Translations under genes and position numbers: made by a program
From: Rattus norvegicus
Taxonomy: Eukaryota > Chordata > Mammalia > Rodentia > Muridae
NCBI RefSeq assembly: GCF_036323735.1
Contig: NC_086034.1
Coordinates: 15,444,501 to 15,508,500 of the forward strand
Reading direction: 5' to 3'
Length of the DNA: 64,000 nt
Shown: in pieces, positions 10,500 through 21,545 of the stretch
Position numbering within the stretch: position 1 is the first letter of the stretch
Layout of the letters: the number at the start of each line of letters is the position of its first letter
Notes under the pieces: model-generated
Told to the model about the DNA's origin: nothing
The model's database searches: none
What the model saw: only the letters and a program-made list of their open reading frames with translations

Positions 10500-11280
10500 C
10501 CTACAGAATGAGTCCCCAGTTATCTCCTCAGTTACAACACGTATGATTAACCAAGTATGGCATGCTAATCCTTAGGGAACAGTGGCATCACTCATGACTT
10601 GGTGGTCTCTAATAACTTTGTGATTGAACTTGAGACATCCACAGCAAGAAAGAAATCATGTCAGTATATCCAATGACTCAGGTACTGCGAAGTCATGGAA
10701 CTTTGAGGCAAACCTACAACCATTACTTTATTAAAACAACATGATACCTAATTATGCGCTAAATGTCTGTCCTTATAACCATGGGTGTTATTCTAACCCC
10801 TTTTCAAAGAACTTGTTTTTGCAGATGGAGACCATCACAGAAAACCATAAGAAATCAGAAAGCAGAGGTTTGGAGCCCATTCCCAACTGATACATTTATA
10901 ACACAACTCATGTACCTACAGCTTGAGGATCATGGCAGAAATCTTGAAAAACTAGAGAAAGAGAGTTTGTTGTGAGACTTTGTCTCCTATTAATATCAAA
11001 ACTACATGCATTAGATCTCACCAAAAACGACTGCGTCACATGAGCTGATAAAAGATGGCACCAGTGGACACACTAAAATGAATGGGAAGAAAAGCAGGAG
11101 TCTCAAACTACATAAAGAACTGTAGACAAAAAAAGAAATTCTGAGTGGTGAGAATAGCCTTCCCCAGGAAAAAAAGCACATTGATGGGTTACTCAGTAGC
11201 AAATGGGTAAACAAATGGATTTCCATCACCCCCCAGAACAAAAACCATTCTTGAGGAACAATATGTAGATTAAGTTGGTT
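10500..11280 (+). mobile_element. Old murid L1 3'-UTR-type repeat
   Basis: The order of phrases agrees, from memory, with a very common murid interspersed repeat that I believe is an L1 (Lx-type) 3' UTR. Phrases include ATGGGTGTTATTCTAACCCC, GCAGATGGAGACCATCACAG, TTGTGAGACTTTGTCTCCTA, ACATGAGCTGATAAAAGATG and CCTTCCCCAGGAAAAAAAGC. The open frame at 10763-10975 lies inside it and is a by-product. The class is likely; the exact subfamily is not known. Confidence 0.55.
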
Positions 11281-11486
11281 GTAGTTTGGTGTATAAGTGT
11301 TTGTGTGTGTTGTGTATTCATAGAAATTAATTTTTTTCTGTTACTGAATGTGTCCTTGATTTCTACCTCTATGTCCTCTATAATGACTATCATGGAATCT
11401 CAAAACCAAGGGTACAGTAGTGCATAAAATACATTGGTGGTTACTAATAGCTGTGTAATTGGACTTACATCCCCTTCAACAAGGGG

Positions 11487-11487
11487 A

Positions 11488-11528
<41 letters not shown>

Positions 11529-11546
11529 TTGTGTGTGTGTGTGTGT
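11487..11546. repeat. (TA)n followed by (TG)n microsatellite
   Basis: About 40 bp of TA dinucleotides with one CA interruption pass straight into about 20 bp of GT. Confidence 0.95.
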
Positions 11547-11765
11547 ATTTGTGTGGACATATATACTTATGATAAGAACAGTTAATGATAAATGAATTTG
11601 AAGGAATGCAAGGTAAAATTTATTGGAGATTTTACAGGGAGACAAAAGGAATGTGGAAATGGTGCAATTATGTTGTCATCTAAGAAACTAAAAGAAGGTA
11701 AATTAATGCATGAGTGTCTCATGTACTCACTGCTGTGATGTAATTCCTTTTTTTCTTCTCCTTTT

Positions 11766-12480
11766 GGATATTTCATTTATTTACATTTCAAATGTTATCA
11801 CCTTTCCAGGATTCCCATCCAGAATTCCCCAAACCAATCATTCCTAAACCTTCTTCTATAAGCGTGCTTCCCAATCCAACCACCCACTCTTGTCTCCCAG
11901 CCCTTGCATTCACCTACACTGGGGAATCCTGCCTTCCCAGGACAAAGGGCCTCTCTTCCCATTGATGTCCCACTAGGGCATCCCCTGATAAATATACACG
12001 GGAGTGATGGGTCCCTGCCTGTATACTCTTTGGTTGGTGGTTTAGTCCCTGGGAGCTCTGGGGGGACTGGTTGGTTGATATGGTTGTTCTTCCTATGGGG
12101 TTGCAGACCCCTTCAGATCCTGTAGTCCTTTCTCCAACTCCTCCATTGCAAATCCTGTACTCAGTCAAAAGGTTGTCTATGAGCATCAGCCTCTCAAGAG
12201 ATAGCTATATCAGGCTCCTGTCAGCAAGCACTTCTTGGCATCAGTAATATTTTCTAGGTTTGGTGGCTGTATGTATATGCGCTGGGTCCCCAGGTAGGGC
12301 AGTCTCTGAATGGCCATTCCTGAAGTCTCTGTTCCAAACTTTGTCTGCATATCTCCTCCTATGAATAGTTCTGTTCATCTTTTTAAGAAGGACTGACGCA
12401 TCTGCACTTGGGTCATCCTTCTTCTTGAGCTTCATGTGGTCTCTGAATTGTATCTTGGGTAATTAGAGCTTTTGGGCTAA
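11766..12480 (-). other. L1 3' UTR
   Basis: Minus-strand 3' UTR of the preceding element, between the ORF2 end and the T-rich tract at about 11748-11765. It is C-rich on the plus strand (the polypurine-rich part lies near 11800-11940). The frames at 11904-12186 and 12241-12435 fall in it and show no protein family. Confidence 0.7.
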
Positions 12481-13866
12481 TATGTACTTAATGAGTACAT
12501 AACATTTGTGGTCTTTTGTGGTTGGGTTACCTCATTGAGGACGATATTTTCTAGTTCCATCCATTTGCCTAAGTGTTTCATGAAGTCATTGTTTTTAATA
12601 GCTGAATAATATTCCATTGGGTAGGTGTACCATATTTTTTGTATCTATTCCTGTGTTGAAAGACATGTAAGTTTTTCCAGCTTCTGGCTATTATAAATAA
12701 AGCAGCTATGCACATAGTGGAGCACGTGTCCTTGGTACATGTTGGAGTATTCTTTGGGTATATGAGCAGGAGTTGTAAACCTGGGTCCTCAGGTAGTAAT
12801 ATGTCCATCTTTCAGAAGAAACACCAGACTGATGTCCAGAATCATTGTACCAGGTTGAGTCACAACAACAATGAAAGAGTGTTCCTCTTTCTCTGAGTTT
12901 TTGATCTTAGTCATTCTGACTGGTCTGAGGTGGAATCTCAGAGTTTTGATTTACATTTCCCTGATGACTAAGGATGTTGAGCATTTTTAGGTGCTTCTCA
13001 GCCATGTGTTATTCCTCAGCTGAGAATTCTTTGTTTAGCTCTAAACCAAATTTTTAATATGGTTATTAGATTCTCTGCAGTCTAACTTCCTCAGTTCTTC
13101 ATATATATTGGATATTTGCCATAAACCAGATGTAGGATTTGTAAAGATCTTTTCTCAGTCTGTTGGTTGACAGTTTCCTTTGCCTTACAGAAGCTTTGCA
13201 ATTTTATGAGGTCCAATTTTTCAAATCTTGATCTTAGAGCATAAGTCATTGCTGTTCTTTTCAGAAAAATTTCCTCAGTTCCCATGTGTTCAAGGCTCTT
13301 CCCCACTTTTCCTTCTATTAGTTTGATTATATCTGGTGTTATGTGCAGGCCTGTTGTCTACTTGTACTTGAGCTTTAAACAGTATGGTAAGAATAGATAA
13401 GTTTGCATTTTTTTACATGCTGACTTCCAGTTGAACGAGGACCATTTGTTGAAAAGGCCATCTTTTATCCACTGGATGGTTTTAGCTCCTTTCTCAAAGA
13501 TCAAGTAACCATAGGTGTGTGGGTTTATATCTGGATCTTCAATTCTATTCCATTGATCTACCTGCCTGTTTCTGCACCAATAACAATACAGTTTTTTTCA
13601 CTATTATTCTGTAATACAGCTTGAGGTCAGGGATGGTGATTTCCCCAGAAGTTCTTTTATTTTTGAGAATAGTTTTCCCTCCCAGAGTCTTTTTTTATTT
13701 CAGATATATGTACAAATTGTTCTAACTTTATGAAGAATGAGTTGCAGTTTTGATGGGGATTGCATTGAATTTGTAGATTGCTTGAGGTAAGATGGTCATT
13801 TTTCCAATATTTATCCTGCCAATCCATGGACATGGACATTGGCATCCTGCCAATCCATGGACATTG
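12480..13866 (-). pseudogene. L1 ORF2 C-terminal half remnant
   Basis: Minus-strand translation gives, in pieces, the post-RT part of ORF2 (for example ALRSRFEKLDLIKLQSFCKA at about 13230-13170) and the C-terminal ARSWKNLHVFQHRNRY region near 12680. Stops and frameshifts are frequent. Nothing of the endonuclease is left and the FADD catalytic motif is gone with the deletion, so it cannot act as a reverse transcriptase. Confidence 0.82.
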
Positions 13867-13929
13867 TGTATCTCTCTTCGTTCTGGTTTCTTGCAAGAAG
13901 ATTACTTTCTTGTTTTTCGTAGGTTGCAA

Positions 13930-14994
13930 TTTTCCTTCTTGTGTTGGAATTTCCATCTATTATCCTTTGTAGATCTGGATATGTGAAAAGATATTGTGTA
14001 AATTTGTTTTCTTCATGGAATATCTTGTTTTCTCCATCTATATTAATTGAGAGTTTTGCTGGATATAGTAGCCTTGGCTGGCATTTTTCTTCTCTGCATG
14101 TCTGTATGACATCTACCTAGGATCTTCTACCTTTCATAGTGTCTGGTGAGAAGTCTGATGTAATTCTGGTATGTCTGCCTTTATATGTTATTTGACATTT
14201 TAATTACTGCTTTTAATATTCTTTCTTTGTTTTGTGTGTTTGGTGTTTTGACCATTATGTTACAGGAAATTTCTTTTCCAGTCAAATATATTTGGAATTC
14301 TGTAGGCTTCTTGTATGTTTATGTGCTTATCTTTCTTTAGGTTAAGGAAGTTTTGTTCTATTATTTTCCTGAAGATATTTACTGGCCCTTTATGTTGGGA
14401 ATATTCTCTCTATTCTCTACCTATTTTTCTTAGGTTTGATCTTCTCATTGTCTCCTGACCTTCCTGGATGTTTTGGATTAGGAGCTTTTTGCATTTTACA
14501 TTTTCTTTGATGGTTGTGTCAATGTTTTCTATGGTATCTTCTGCCCCTGAGATTCTCTCTTCTCTCTCTTGTATTCTGTTGGTGATGCTTGAGACTATGA
14601 CTCCTGATCTCTTTCTTAGCTTTTCTATCCCCTGGGTTGTCTCCTTTTGTAATTTCATTATTGTTTCTATTTCCATTATTAGATACTGGATGTTTTTTCA
14701 ATTCCTTCACCTGTTTGATTGTGGGTTATTTTTAACCCTTTAAGGTATTTTTTGTGCTTCCTCTTTAAGGGCTTCTACTCATTCACTTGTGTTGTTCTGT
14801 ATTTCTTTAAGGGAGTTACTTATGTCTTTCTTAATGTTCTCTATCATCATCATGAAATGTGATTTTAAATCCAAATCTTGCTTTTCTGGTGTGCTGGGAT
14901 ATCTAGTATTTGCTTTGGTGGGAGAAATGGTTTTTAATGATGCCAGGTAGTCTTGGTTTCTATTACTTAGGTTCCTGCCCTTGCCTCTTTCCAT
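13930..14994 (-). pseudogene. L1 ORF1 remnant
   Basis: The ATG at 14994 opens MERGKGRNLSNRNQDYLASL, the family N-terminus. The coiled coil follows in pieces (ITNRIQEREERISGAED near 14590-14540) and the RRM start (RRSNLRKIGRE) near 14430. Frameshifts break it at about 14790 and 14700, and the C-terminal domain is only visible as fragments near 14060. It is clearly related to the intact ORF1 at 1229-2284 but dead. Confidence 0.82.
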
Positions 14995-15470
14995 CTGGTT
15001 GTCTCTGGTGTTAGCTGGTCTTGCGGTCTCAGACAGTTGCTTGAACACCTGTTGACCTGTTTTCTTTCAGCTGGATCTAGGGAAAGAAAGCTCTGGGACT
15101 GGGTCAGTTCCGGGTGCAGGCAGAAACTGCAATGGTCCTGTCCCAGACTGACCTTGGATTTGTGTGTCCTAAGAGCTACAGCCGAGTCCCTCACAATAGG
15201 AGTGGTGGTCTTACCCCTGCTGCCAGGTGTGTTAGTGCTCCTGGCAACTGGCTTTCAGCTCTCAGTGCAGGCAGAGACCTGCAGGGTCCTCTTCCTGACT
15301 GCTCCTCGGTTCCTGTGCTCAGAGGGCTGTAGTTGGGTTCCTCTGGGGCCAGGGATGTGAACAGAAGTGGTGGTCCCCCTGAAATCTCAGAATAGTTTAC
15401 ACTTCTTCTGCATGAGATTTGGGCTCTGAGAGAGGTGGGTCCGAGTCAGCTCTGCGTGTAGGCAGAAACT
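14995..15470 (-). promoter_or_regulatory. L1 5' UTR with tandem promoter units
   Basis: A leader upstream of the ORF1 ATG at 14994. Related phrases repeat along it: GTGCAGGCAGAAACTG near 15113, GTGCAGGCAGAGACCTG near 15266 and GTGTAGGCAGAAACTGG near 15456. Reversed, it aligns by eye with the 206-bp monomers of the plus-strand L1 at 29515-30045, so the two elements share a promoter type. It adjoins the truncated L1 at 15471. Confidence 0.65.
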
Positions 15471-16905
15471 GGAAAATGTTAGTCTATTTCTTTATATTGT
15501 GGAATTGAGTCCTTTGATGTTAGGAGATATTAAGGAAAAATGATTGTTGCTTCCTGTTATTTTTGCTGTTATCGGTAGAATTATATTTGTGTGGATATCT
15601 TCTTTTGGATTTCTTGAACGAATGCTTTCTTGCTTTTTCTAGGATATAGTTTCCCTACTTGTGTTGGAGTTTTCCATCTATTATCCTTTCCAGGGCTGGA
15701 TTTGTGGAAAGGTATTGTGTAAATTTGATTTTGTCATGGAAATTTTTGGGTTCTCCATGTATATTTACTGAGAGCTTTGCTGGGTATAGCAGCCTGGGCT
15801 GGCATTTTTTCTTCTTTCATGGTCTGTTTGGCATCTGTCCATGACCTTCTGGATTTTAGAGTCTCTGGTGAGAATTTGGTGTAGCTATGATAGCCTTTAT
15901 ATGTTTCTTGACATTTTTTCTTTACTGCTTTTAATATTCTTTCTTTGTTTTGTAGATTTGGTGATTTGATTATTATGTGACTGGGGGGATTTCTTTTCTT
16001 GTACAGTCCATTTGTAGTTCTGTAGGCTTTTTGTATGTTTATTGGCATTGCTTTAGTGTGGCTGAGTTTTCTTTCATAATTAATTTTTGAAGATATTTAA
16101 TGGTACATTAAGTTGGGAATCTGCTATTTTCCATATCTATTATCGTTAGGTTTGGTCTTCTCATTGTGTCCTAGATTTCCTTGATGTATTGGTCTGGTGC
16201 TTTATGCATCTTGCAATTTCTTTGACTGTTGTCAACGTTTTCTATGGTATCTTCTGTCCTTGAGGTTCTCTATTCTATCATTAATATTCTCTTGATGATG
16301 ATGATTGCAACTATGATTCCTGGTCTCTTTCTTAGTTTTTCTATCCCAGGGTTTTTTCCCTTTGGATTACTTCATTGTTCCTATTTTCATTTTTAGATCC
16401 TGGATAATTTTGCTCAATTACTTCATCTGTTTATTTGTGTTTTCCTGTAATTCTTTAAGAGATTTTTTGTGTTTCCTCTTTAAGTGCTTCTCCCTGTTTA
16501 CCTGTATTCTCCTGTAGTTTTTTAAGGGAGTTATTTATATTCCTCTTAAAGTCATCTATCATTAGCATGAGATGTGATTTTAAATCTGAATTTTGCTTTT
16601 CTAGTGAGTTGTGGTATTCAGGTCTTGCTGTAGTTGGAGAACTGCGTTCTTATAATGCCAAGTAACCTTTATTTTTGTTGCTTAGGTTCTTGTCCTTGTC
16701 TCTTGCCATCTGGTTATCTTTGGTATTAATTTGTCTTGCTGTCTCTGACTGCATCATATTCCTCCTATGAGCCTGTGAACTTTAGAGTAACAGTGTTCTG
16801 GGAGACTATCTCTCTCTGGGCAGGATTTGGGTCCATAGAACTGTGACAGAGAATTGTCTCCAGGGTGCAGTTGTGATACAATTTTTTTTTCTTACTCTGC
16901 TACCT
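15471..16905 (-). mobile_element. L1 5' fragment: 5' UTR + ORF1 + first codons of ORF2
   Basis: Minus strand: 16905 to about 16700 is leader. About 16700 to 15680 is a badly broken ORF1, with fragments such as INIQKAYRTTNGLYKKRN and RRSWTDAKQT still readable in the frame 16048-15734. Next come the linker and the first ~15 codons of ORF2 (to 15478). It then stops and the 5' UTR of the next L1 (15470 downward) begins, same strand. No 3' UTR or A-tail is present. Confidence 0.82.
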
Positions 16906-17074
16906 CTTCTACTGATCACTTCTCATTAGGAGCTGAATGTCTTGGTTAGTCTGGGAAGATGGCTCTATGTGTATGAGACTTGTACATAAAGAATGAGGAG
17001 CTTGAATAAAGAGCACTTGTTTCATAAGTATGAATAATCAAATTTAGATTTTTACCATCTATCTAAAAAGATGG

Positions 17075-17225
17075 TCAGTTGTGAGTGGTGACTTATTTTT
17101 TTAACTCCAGCACTCAGGATGTAGGGACTTGTATATCTCTATTAATTCAAGATCAGCCTGATCCACATCGTACATTCCTTGTTAGCCAGTGGTGTGCTGT
17201 GCGACTTCCATCTCAAAAATATAAA
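17075..17225 (+). mobile_element. B1-type SINE
   Basis: GTGGTGACTTATTTTTTTAACTCCAGCACTCAGG corresponds to the B1 box region, followed by AATTCAAGATCAGCCTGATC and a CCATCTCAAAAATATAAATTAATT tail. Diverged but in the right order. Confidence 0.72.
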
Positions 17226-17500
17226 TTAATTAATTAATAACTGGGAGTGTCTACTTGAGTGCGATCCTAGAAATGTTGAAGACAGGGAGGGAGAATTGGT
17301 GAGGTTCACTGGCCATCAAATTAGACTAAAATGTTGATCTTCAGGTTTAAGAGACCTTGTCTCGAGAGAATAGGCAGAAAATGACTCAGGAGGCCACTGG
17401 ACATCTTCCACTAGTCTTTATATTATCATTTACAGGCATATACTAGCATGTACACATATAAGTACATAGGCATACATCACACACACACACACACACACAA
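17226..17500 (+). mobile_element. B4-type SINE ending in (CA)n
   Basis: Phrases GGTTCACTGGCCATCAAATTAG, GTTTAAGAGACCTTGTCTCGAG and GACTCAGGAGGCCACTGGAC match the 3' body of murid B4 SINEs. These typically end in CACACATG-rich tails. Here the tail is (CA)n at 17476-17499. The 5' limit is uncertain because it directly follows a B1. Confidence 0.6.
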
Positions 17501-18120
17501 TGTTCTAAGGTAGATTGAACTATAGAAGAGATCTTGTTTCAAAACAAAATATAAGTCTTTAACACAATCTCCCCACAAACTACTTGCTAATTTGTTTTTA
17601 AGATGAGTAGATGAAGTGTCCCAGGAGAAACAGCAACAAGAGATCATAGGGGGAAATGGTTAGGTCTGCTTTTGCATACCAGTTAGCATGACTGTTTTGG
17701 TTGCTGTGGCTAAGCTAGGCAGGCTTGTCAGTTGAGTCTGTGTCCTTCTACTCTGTAACCATGAGTGGCCTCATGACATTTCATCAGGAACATTCTCATT
17801 AGACTTTCACTGAGATCCTGACATTTTGTTTGTTCATCAGAAAGGGGAGCTCCTTAACCCTTCTTTGTTCTTAGTAGGAGTGATATTCTATTAATTATTT
17901 CCCCCTAAATTACACAAATCTGAGAGATAAAAGAAGTAATATTTCTGACTAGAGATGAGAAGCTAACTTTAGCCTCTCTTGCAGGCATTCTGTCCACAAG
18001 CTTTCTCTAATCAGCTAGCAGAAAAGGATGTCTTACTCACCTGGAGCCTAGCAACCTCCTAACCCATCCACTATTCACCACTTCTTCCTTTCAATCAATA
18101 TTACAGGTGTAATTCCAGGT
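17501..18120. other. Unassigned intergenic DNA
   Basis: Mixed-composition sequence with no open frame of note and no repeat I can name. Confidence 0.4.
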
Positions 18121-18345
18121 GTATATCCTGTGCTGCCAGGAAAAAAGAAAGAACATTTAGCTGTGATTTTGAGGACAGCAAGAGCTGTCACAGAAGGACA
18201 GACAAGATGCGCCAGGGTGGAAGATACCCACGGGGCCTCTACATTCTCAGAGAAGGGGAAAGGTAGAGGAAGAATTGTGGGAGAGGGTTAACAGGCTGAG
18301 GGGGAATGAGTATGTACAGTGTATAAATACAATAAAATAAAGAAA
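18121..18345 (+). mobile_element. Probable retroelement 3' end (L1-like)
   Basis: A purine-rich stretch (GAGAAGGGGAAAGGTAGAGG, GTGGGAGAGGG, GCTGAGGGGG) leads into GTATAAATACAATAAAATAAAG. This polypurine-then-A-rich order is typical of murid L1 3' ends in plus orientation. The family assignment rests on this layout only. Confidence 0.4.
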
Positions 18346-18525
18346 ACAAACCAATGCTACTGAGTTGCCCAAGGACTAACCAGAATTTAGTCATTATCAG
18401 TCAGCACCTGAAAGGCAAGGGGAGGAAATGAGTCATTATACATGGAAGGAGCTGCAATAGAAAAGAAGGCTAACCAAAGTTGTATTATCATGTTCCAGGA
18501 ATTCTGTGCTTGGGTAATGAGAAAA

Positions 18526-18526
<1 letters not shown>

Positions 18527-18567
<41 letters not shown>

Positions 18568-18722
18568 TGTGTGTGTATTGTGTGTGTTGTGTGTGTGATG
18601 TCTCTATGTGATTGTGGTATATGTTTATATGTTTGTATATGTGTTTGTGATATATGTCTCTGTGTGTGTGTGTGTTTGTGTCTCCCTGTGTGTATGTATG
18701 TGAAGTGTGAGTGTGTGTGTAT
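18527..18722. repeat. Imperfect (TG)n microsatellite
   Basis: Pure TG from 18527 to about 18565, then TG runs interrupted by TATTG, TGATG, TCTCTATG and TTTG units. The overlapping 100-residue frames on both strands are repeat artefacts. Confidence 0.93.
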
Positions 18723-19120
18723 GAAAGAAAGCATAAACACCCTAAAGTTGTTCTCTTCCTGAGCTATGATCCTTTTCATTCTTTTCTCTTGACTTTGTCT
18801 AATTAATACGAAGTAGAGATAAAAAAGTATAGCACAGCAAGATCACGGTCCAACAAAAGTCTGTCCTTGGGGACAAGGAATTATGCAAAGATAGGTAGAG
18901 TATGAACCCAGCATAGGGACAAGCAGACAGAATTAAAGCCAATCATGTGCATTCTCATAGTGCATGATGCTGATTAAGAAAAATACATCAACATTGTTTT
19001 TTTTTTCTGTTAATCTTTCAAGCATACTGTGCAGTCTGCAGAGCAAAGATCAAGAATAAGGGAAAATCATAGATATATACTTTTATGCAGCTATTAAAAA
19101 CTATATTTATATTCTCACAG
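18723..19120. other. Unassigned intergenic DNA
   Basis: No gene or repeat family recognised. Confidence 0.4.
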
Positions 19121-19122
19121 TT

Positions 19123-19380
19123 CTATAATATAATTAGTATATGTATACTAATAAACCTGAGTTGATGAAGGAAGATGTCCTCTCCTGGCTTATTTTTTAA
19201 TTTATTTCCTATCATCTTGTCTGCTACTGTGGCCTTGGCCAGACCAGGTGCTTTAGAATATTTTTTCAAAGCCCTTATGGAGAAAAAGCAGCCTAATTTA
19301 GTATCAGTAAAAGCTTCCATTACAAGTACATCCCCTTGGAAATATTCCTCTAGTTCAATGTCATGTGCCAATAAAATCTT
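19123..19380 (-). pseudogene. Coding-like fragment of unknown origin
   Basis: The minus-strand frame, opening just after a stop codon at about 19390, reads KILLAHDIELEEYFQGDVLV and goes on for about 70 residues to NKPGEDIFLHQL before turning AT-rich. Its composition (balanced acidic, basic and Gly/Pro residues in a region of AT-rich DNA) looks more like real protein than the other short frames. I do not recognise the family. It could be a processed-pseudogene piece or a lone exon. After the Gln-Leu the sequence reads CTCAGGTTTAT, which contains an AG/GT but is a poor splice donor. No A-tail or neighbouring coding block is seen. Confidence 0.3.
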
Positions 19381-19689
19381 GTAGGATCATTTTGATGATA
19401 TATCCATCCTTGTTAAAGCAAACTCTGAAGGACACATGTAAGTGTGAAGGTATTTTTTTCTTCAGAGTAGAACATAATACATGTGAAGTTAAGAGAATTA
19501 TAGATAGCCAACTTGTTACTACTGAACAGCATATACAAAAAATTCAGACCTCCCGTTTTTATCAAGGGAATACATCCCACATCATTATCAGAAAAATAAC
19601 CCCGATAACAGCATAATAAAAGACATTTCAAAACATTTGCAGAAAGCAATTTTGTTTTGAAATGTTCATTGTAGATTAGTAACACAAGT

Positions 19690-20429
19690 AGTTGGGAATA
19701 ACTCTGTTTTTACTTTTGTTCAGGGGAAAAGGTCATTAAGCAATTTCAACAGAAGACAGAAAGAAAGAAACTAATATTGAATTTGAGTCTTGTCAAAGTT
19801 ATGTAATATAAAAATGTGGTCTCAAAGCAGGTCTCTGGCATGGATATAATTGTTACAAATAGTGCTTAATTATAGAACCTAATGTCGGCACATACATGAA
19901 TGTGCAAATATAGATATCAGAATGCCTTATTACAGAGATTCTTTTGGGCTTTAGAAATGATGCTTGGGAACACAAGAATCTTCCTTACTTGCTGCTACCC
20001 TGCTCTCAGTTCCTAAAGAGTGAAATCTCATGGAACATCTGCTTAAAGAAAACATTTACTCGGTGTCTGCTTTAATCCATGTATCGGCATAAGTAAAAAC
20101 AGAAATACTCTGAAACAAAAGATGCATCACAGGAGATAAAACAGTACTTCCTAATGTAATTGTCTAAAATTCCTGGTATAAATAAACAATCAAACAAACA
20201 AACAAACTCCCATTCAACATGTTGGCTGACTACAATATGTGAAGTAGAAAAGGTGAAAGACCTTAAAAGTTATCTCCGTCTTTTTTATTCTCTCTGAAAT
20301 ATGTAAGGAGACTGCTTTTTCTGTATTTCAGCAGAGAGCTGAAGAAAGCATTACTGGTAAAGAGTCATTTCAGAGACTGACCTCTGGCATTAGCTTTAGC
20401 AATGAATAAGAGCAGGATGAATTTCACTT
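19690..20429. other. Unassigned intergenic DNA
   Basis: AT-rich. It holds a short (CAAA)n run at about 20186-20207. No gene or named repeat recognised. Confidence 0.4.
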
Positions 20430-20635
20430 TTGAGACCAGTCCTCACGTAGCAGCTCAGACTGGCCTCCAACTACTGATGCAATAGTAGGGGACCTTGACA
20501 TCTGCCTTTCCTGCTGAAGTACTAGAAGTTACAGGCAGGCCACCAAACCAGGCTTTTAGAGTGTTGAGAACTGAACTCAGGGCTTCCTGAATACTAGATA
20601 CTCTACCATCAAACCTGTATCCAAAGCACTTAGAG
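20430..20635 (-). mobile_element. B1-ID composite SINE (B4-like), antisense
   Basis: On the plus strand the order is antisense B1 (GAGACCAGTCCTCACGTAGC, CTCAGACTGGCCTCC, CAGGCAGGCCACCAAACCAGGCTTT). Antisense ID/tRNA-like sequence follows (GAACTGAACTCAGGGCTTCC, ACTAGATACTCTACC). That is the reverse of an ID head followed by a B1 body. It is old but clear. Confidence 0.72.
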
Positions 20636-20639
20636 AAGA

Positions 20640-21545
20640 ATAAACTTTTAACATTAAATTTTTATTATGAAGAAATCACAAGTTATAACCTGCCATAAGA
20701 ATTAATAGAGAAATACTATGTATATGTTACCAAGTTTCCCTAATAGCAACAGTTTATTGGACTGTTGTTATCATGCTTTTTGTGCAATACACTTAATCTT
20801 CTTTAGACATCTCCACTTTTATTTGTACATAGTTGTGTATTAATGTCTTTAGCTCTATCTACTATAATTTCAACACATATCAAGACACAGCACAATTATA
20901 CCATCATAAGTATTGTCCCTACTTTTTCATGACCAAACTCTTGTCCATTTTCTTCAATCTTCATCTTAATCTCCAGTTAACTTGGGGTAGCCAAGTGATG
21001 CTAAGCATTATCACAAGGAGACACTATATGCACATCCTCCTCATGTACACCTCAGAAATTTATGTACTCGTGACTATGGATATCACAACCACCACATACT
21101 ACCATTGACATTTGACTATATTATGATAGTTTATGGCCATATGACCAATTGTGTCTACTTGATCAAGTTCTGACTGAATGTTAAAACAGATAATTATTTT
21201 TATTAAATCAAACCTTTTCCTCATTACCTGAAGCTTCACAGTCATATAGAAAAGACTTTACAGTAGAGAAAGTTAGAGAAAACACAGTCAGGAGACCAGC
21301 AAGTGTTAGTTAAATTCATCATGGTATAAGATCCATTAAGCAAATGGGAACTGACCACTCTAGAAATGCCTGAGCAATCAGGAAATGATGGCATCTCCCA
21401 TAAAGTGTCGCCCAGTTCCATAACTGTACTTTTGGATTCAGGGCTAAGCAATCGTATGACTTTAGATTAGGAATCCAAAAAGGCTAAATCTTTCATGGAT
21501 ACATGGCATTTTTTAAAAAGAAACATTAGGTGAATTTAAAAATAA
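20640..21545. other. Unassigned intergenic DNA
   Basis: AT-rich DNA with chance frames at 20833-21108 and 21242-21451 that show no motif. No repeat recognised. Confidence 0.4.

Larger units (their letters stand above)
11766..15470 (-). mobile_element. L1 with 5' UTR, ORF1, deleted ORF2 5' half, ORF2 C-terminus, 3' UTR
   Basis: On the minus strand: 5' UTR (15470 to 14995), ORF1 remnant (14994 to about 13930), the ORF1/ORF2 linker, then a jump at about 13866 straight to mid-ORF2. The C-terminal half follows (to about 12480), then the 3' UTR and 3' end at about 11766. There TTTACATTTCAAATGTTATC is the reverse of the typical murid L1 3' terminus and a T-rich tract (A-tail) follows. The deletion removes the endonuclease and most of the RT. 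It is longer and better preserved at both ends than most copies here. Confidence 0.88.

Noticed and set aside
10763..10975. 70-codon plus-strand frame with mixed composition
   Set aside because: Lies inside a common murid L1 3'-UTR-type repeat.
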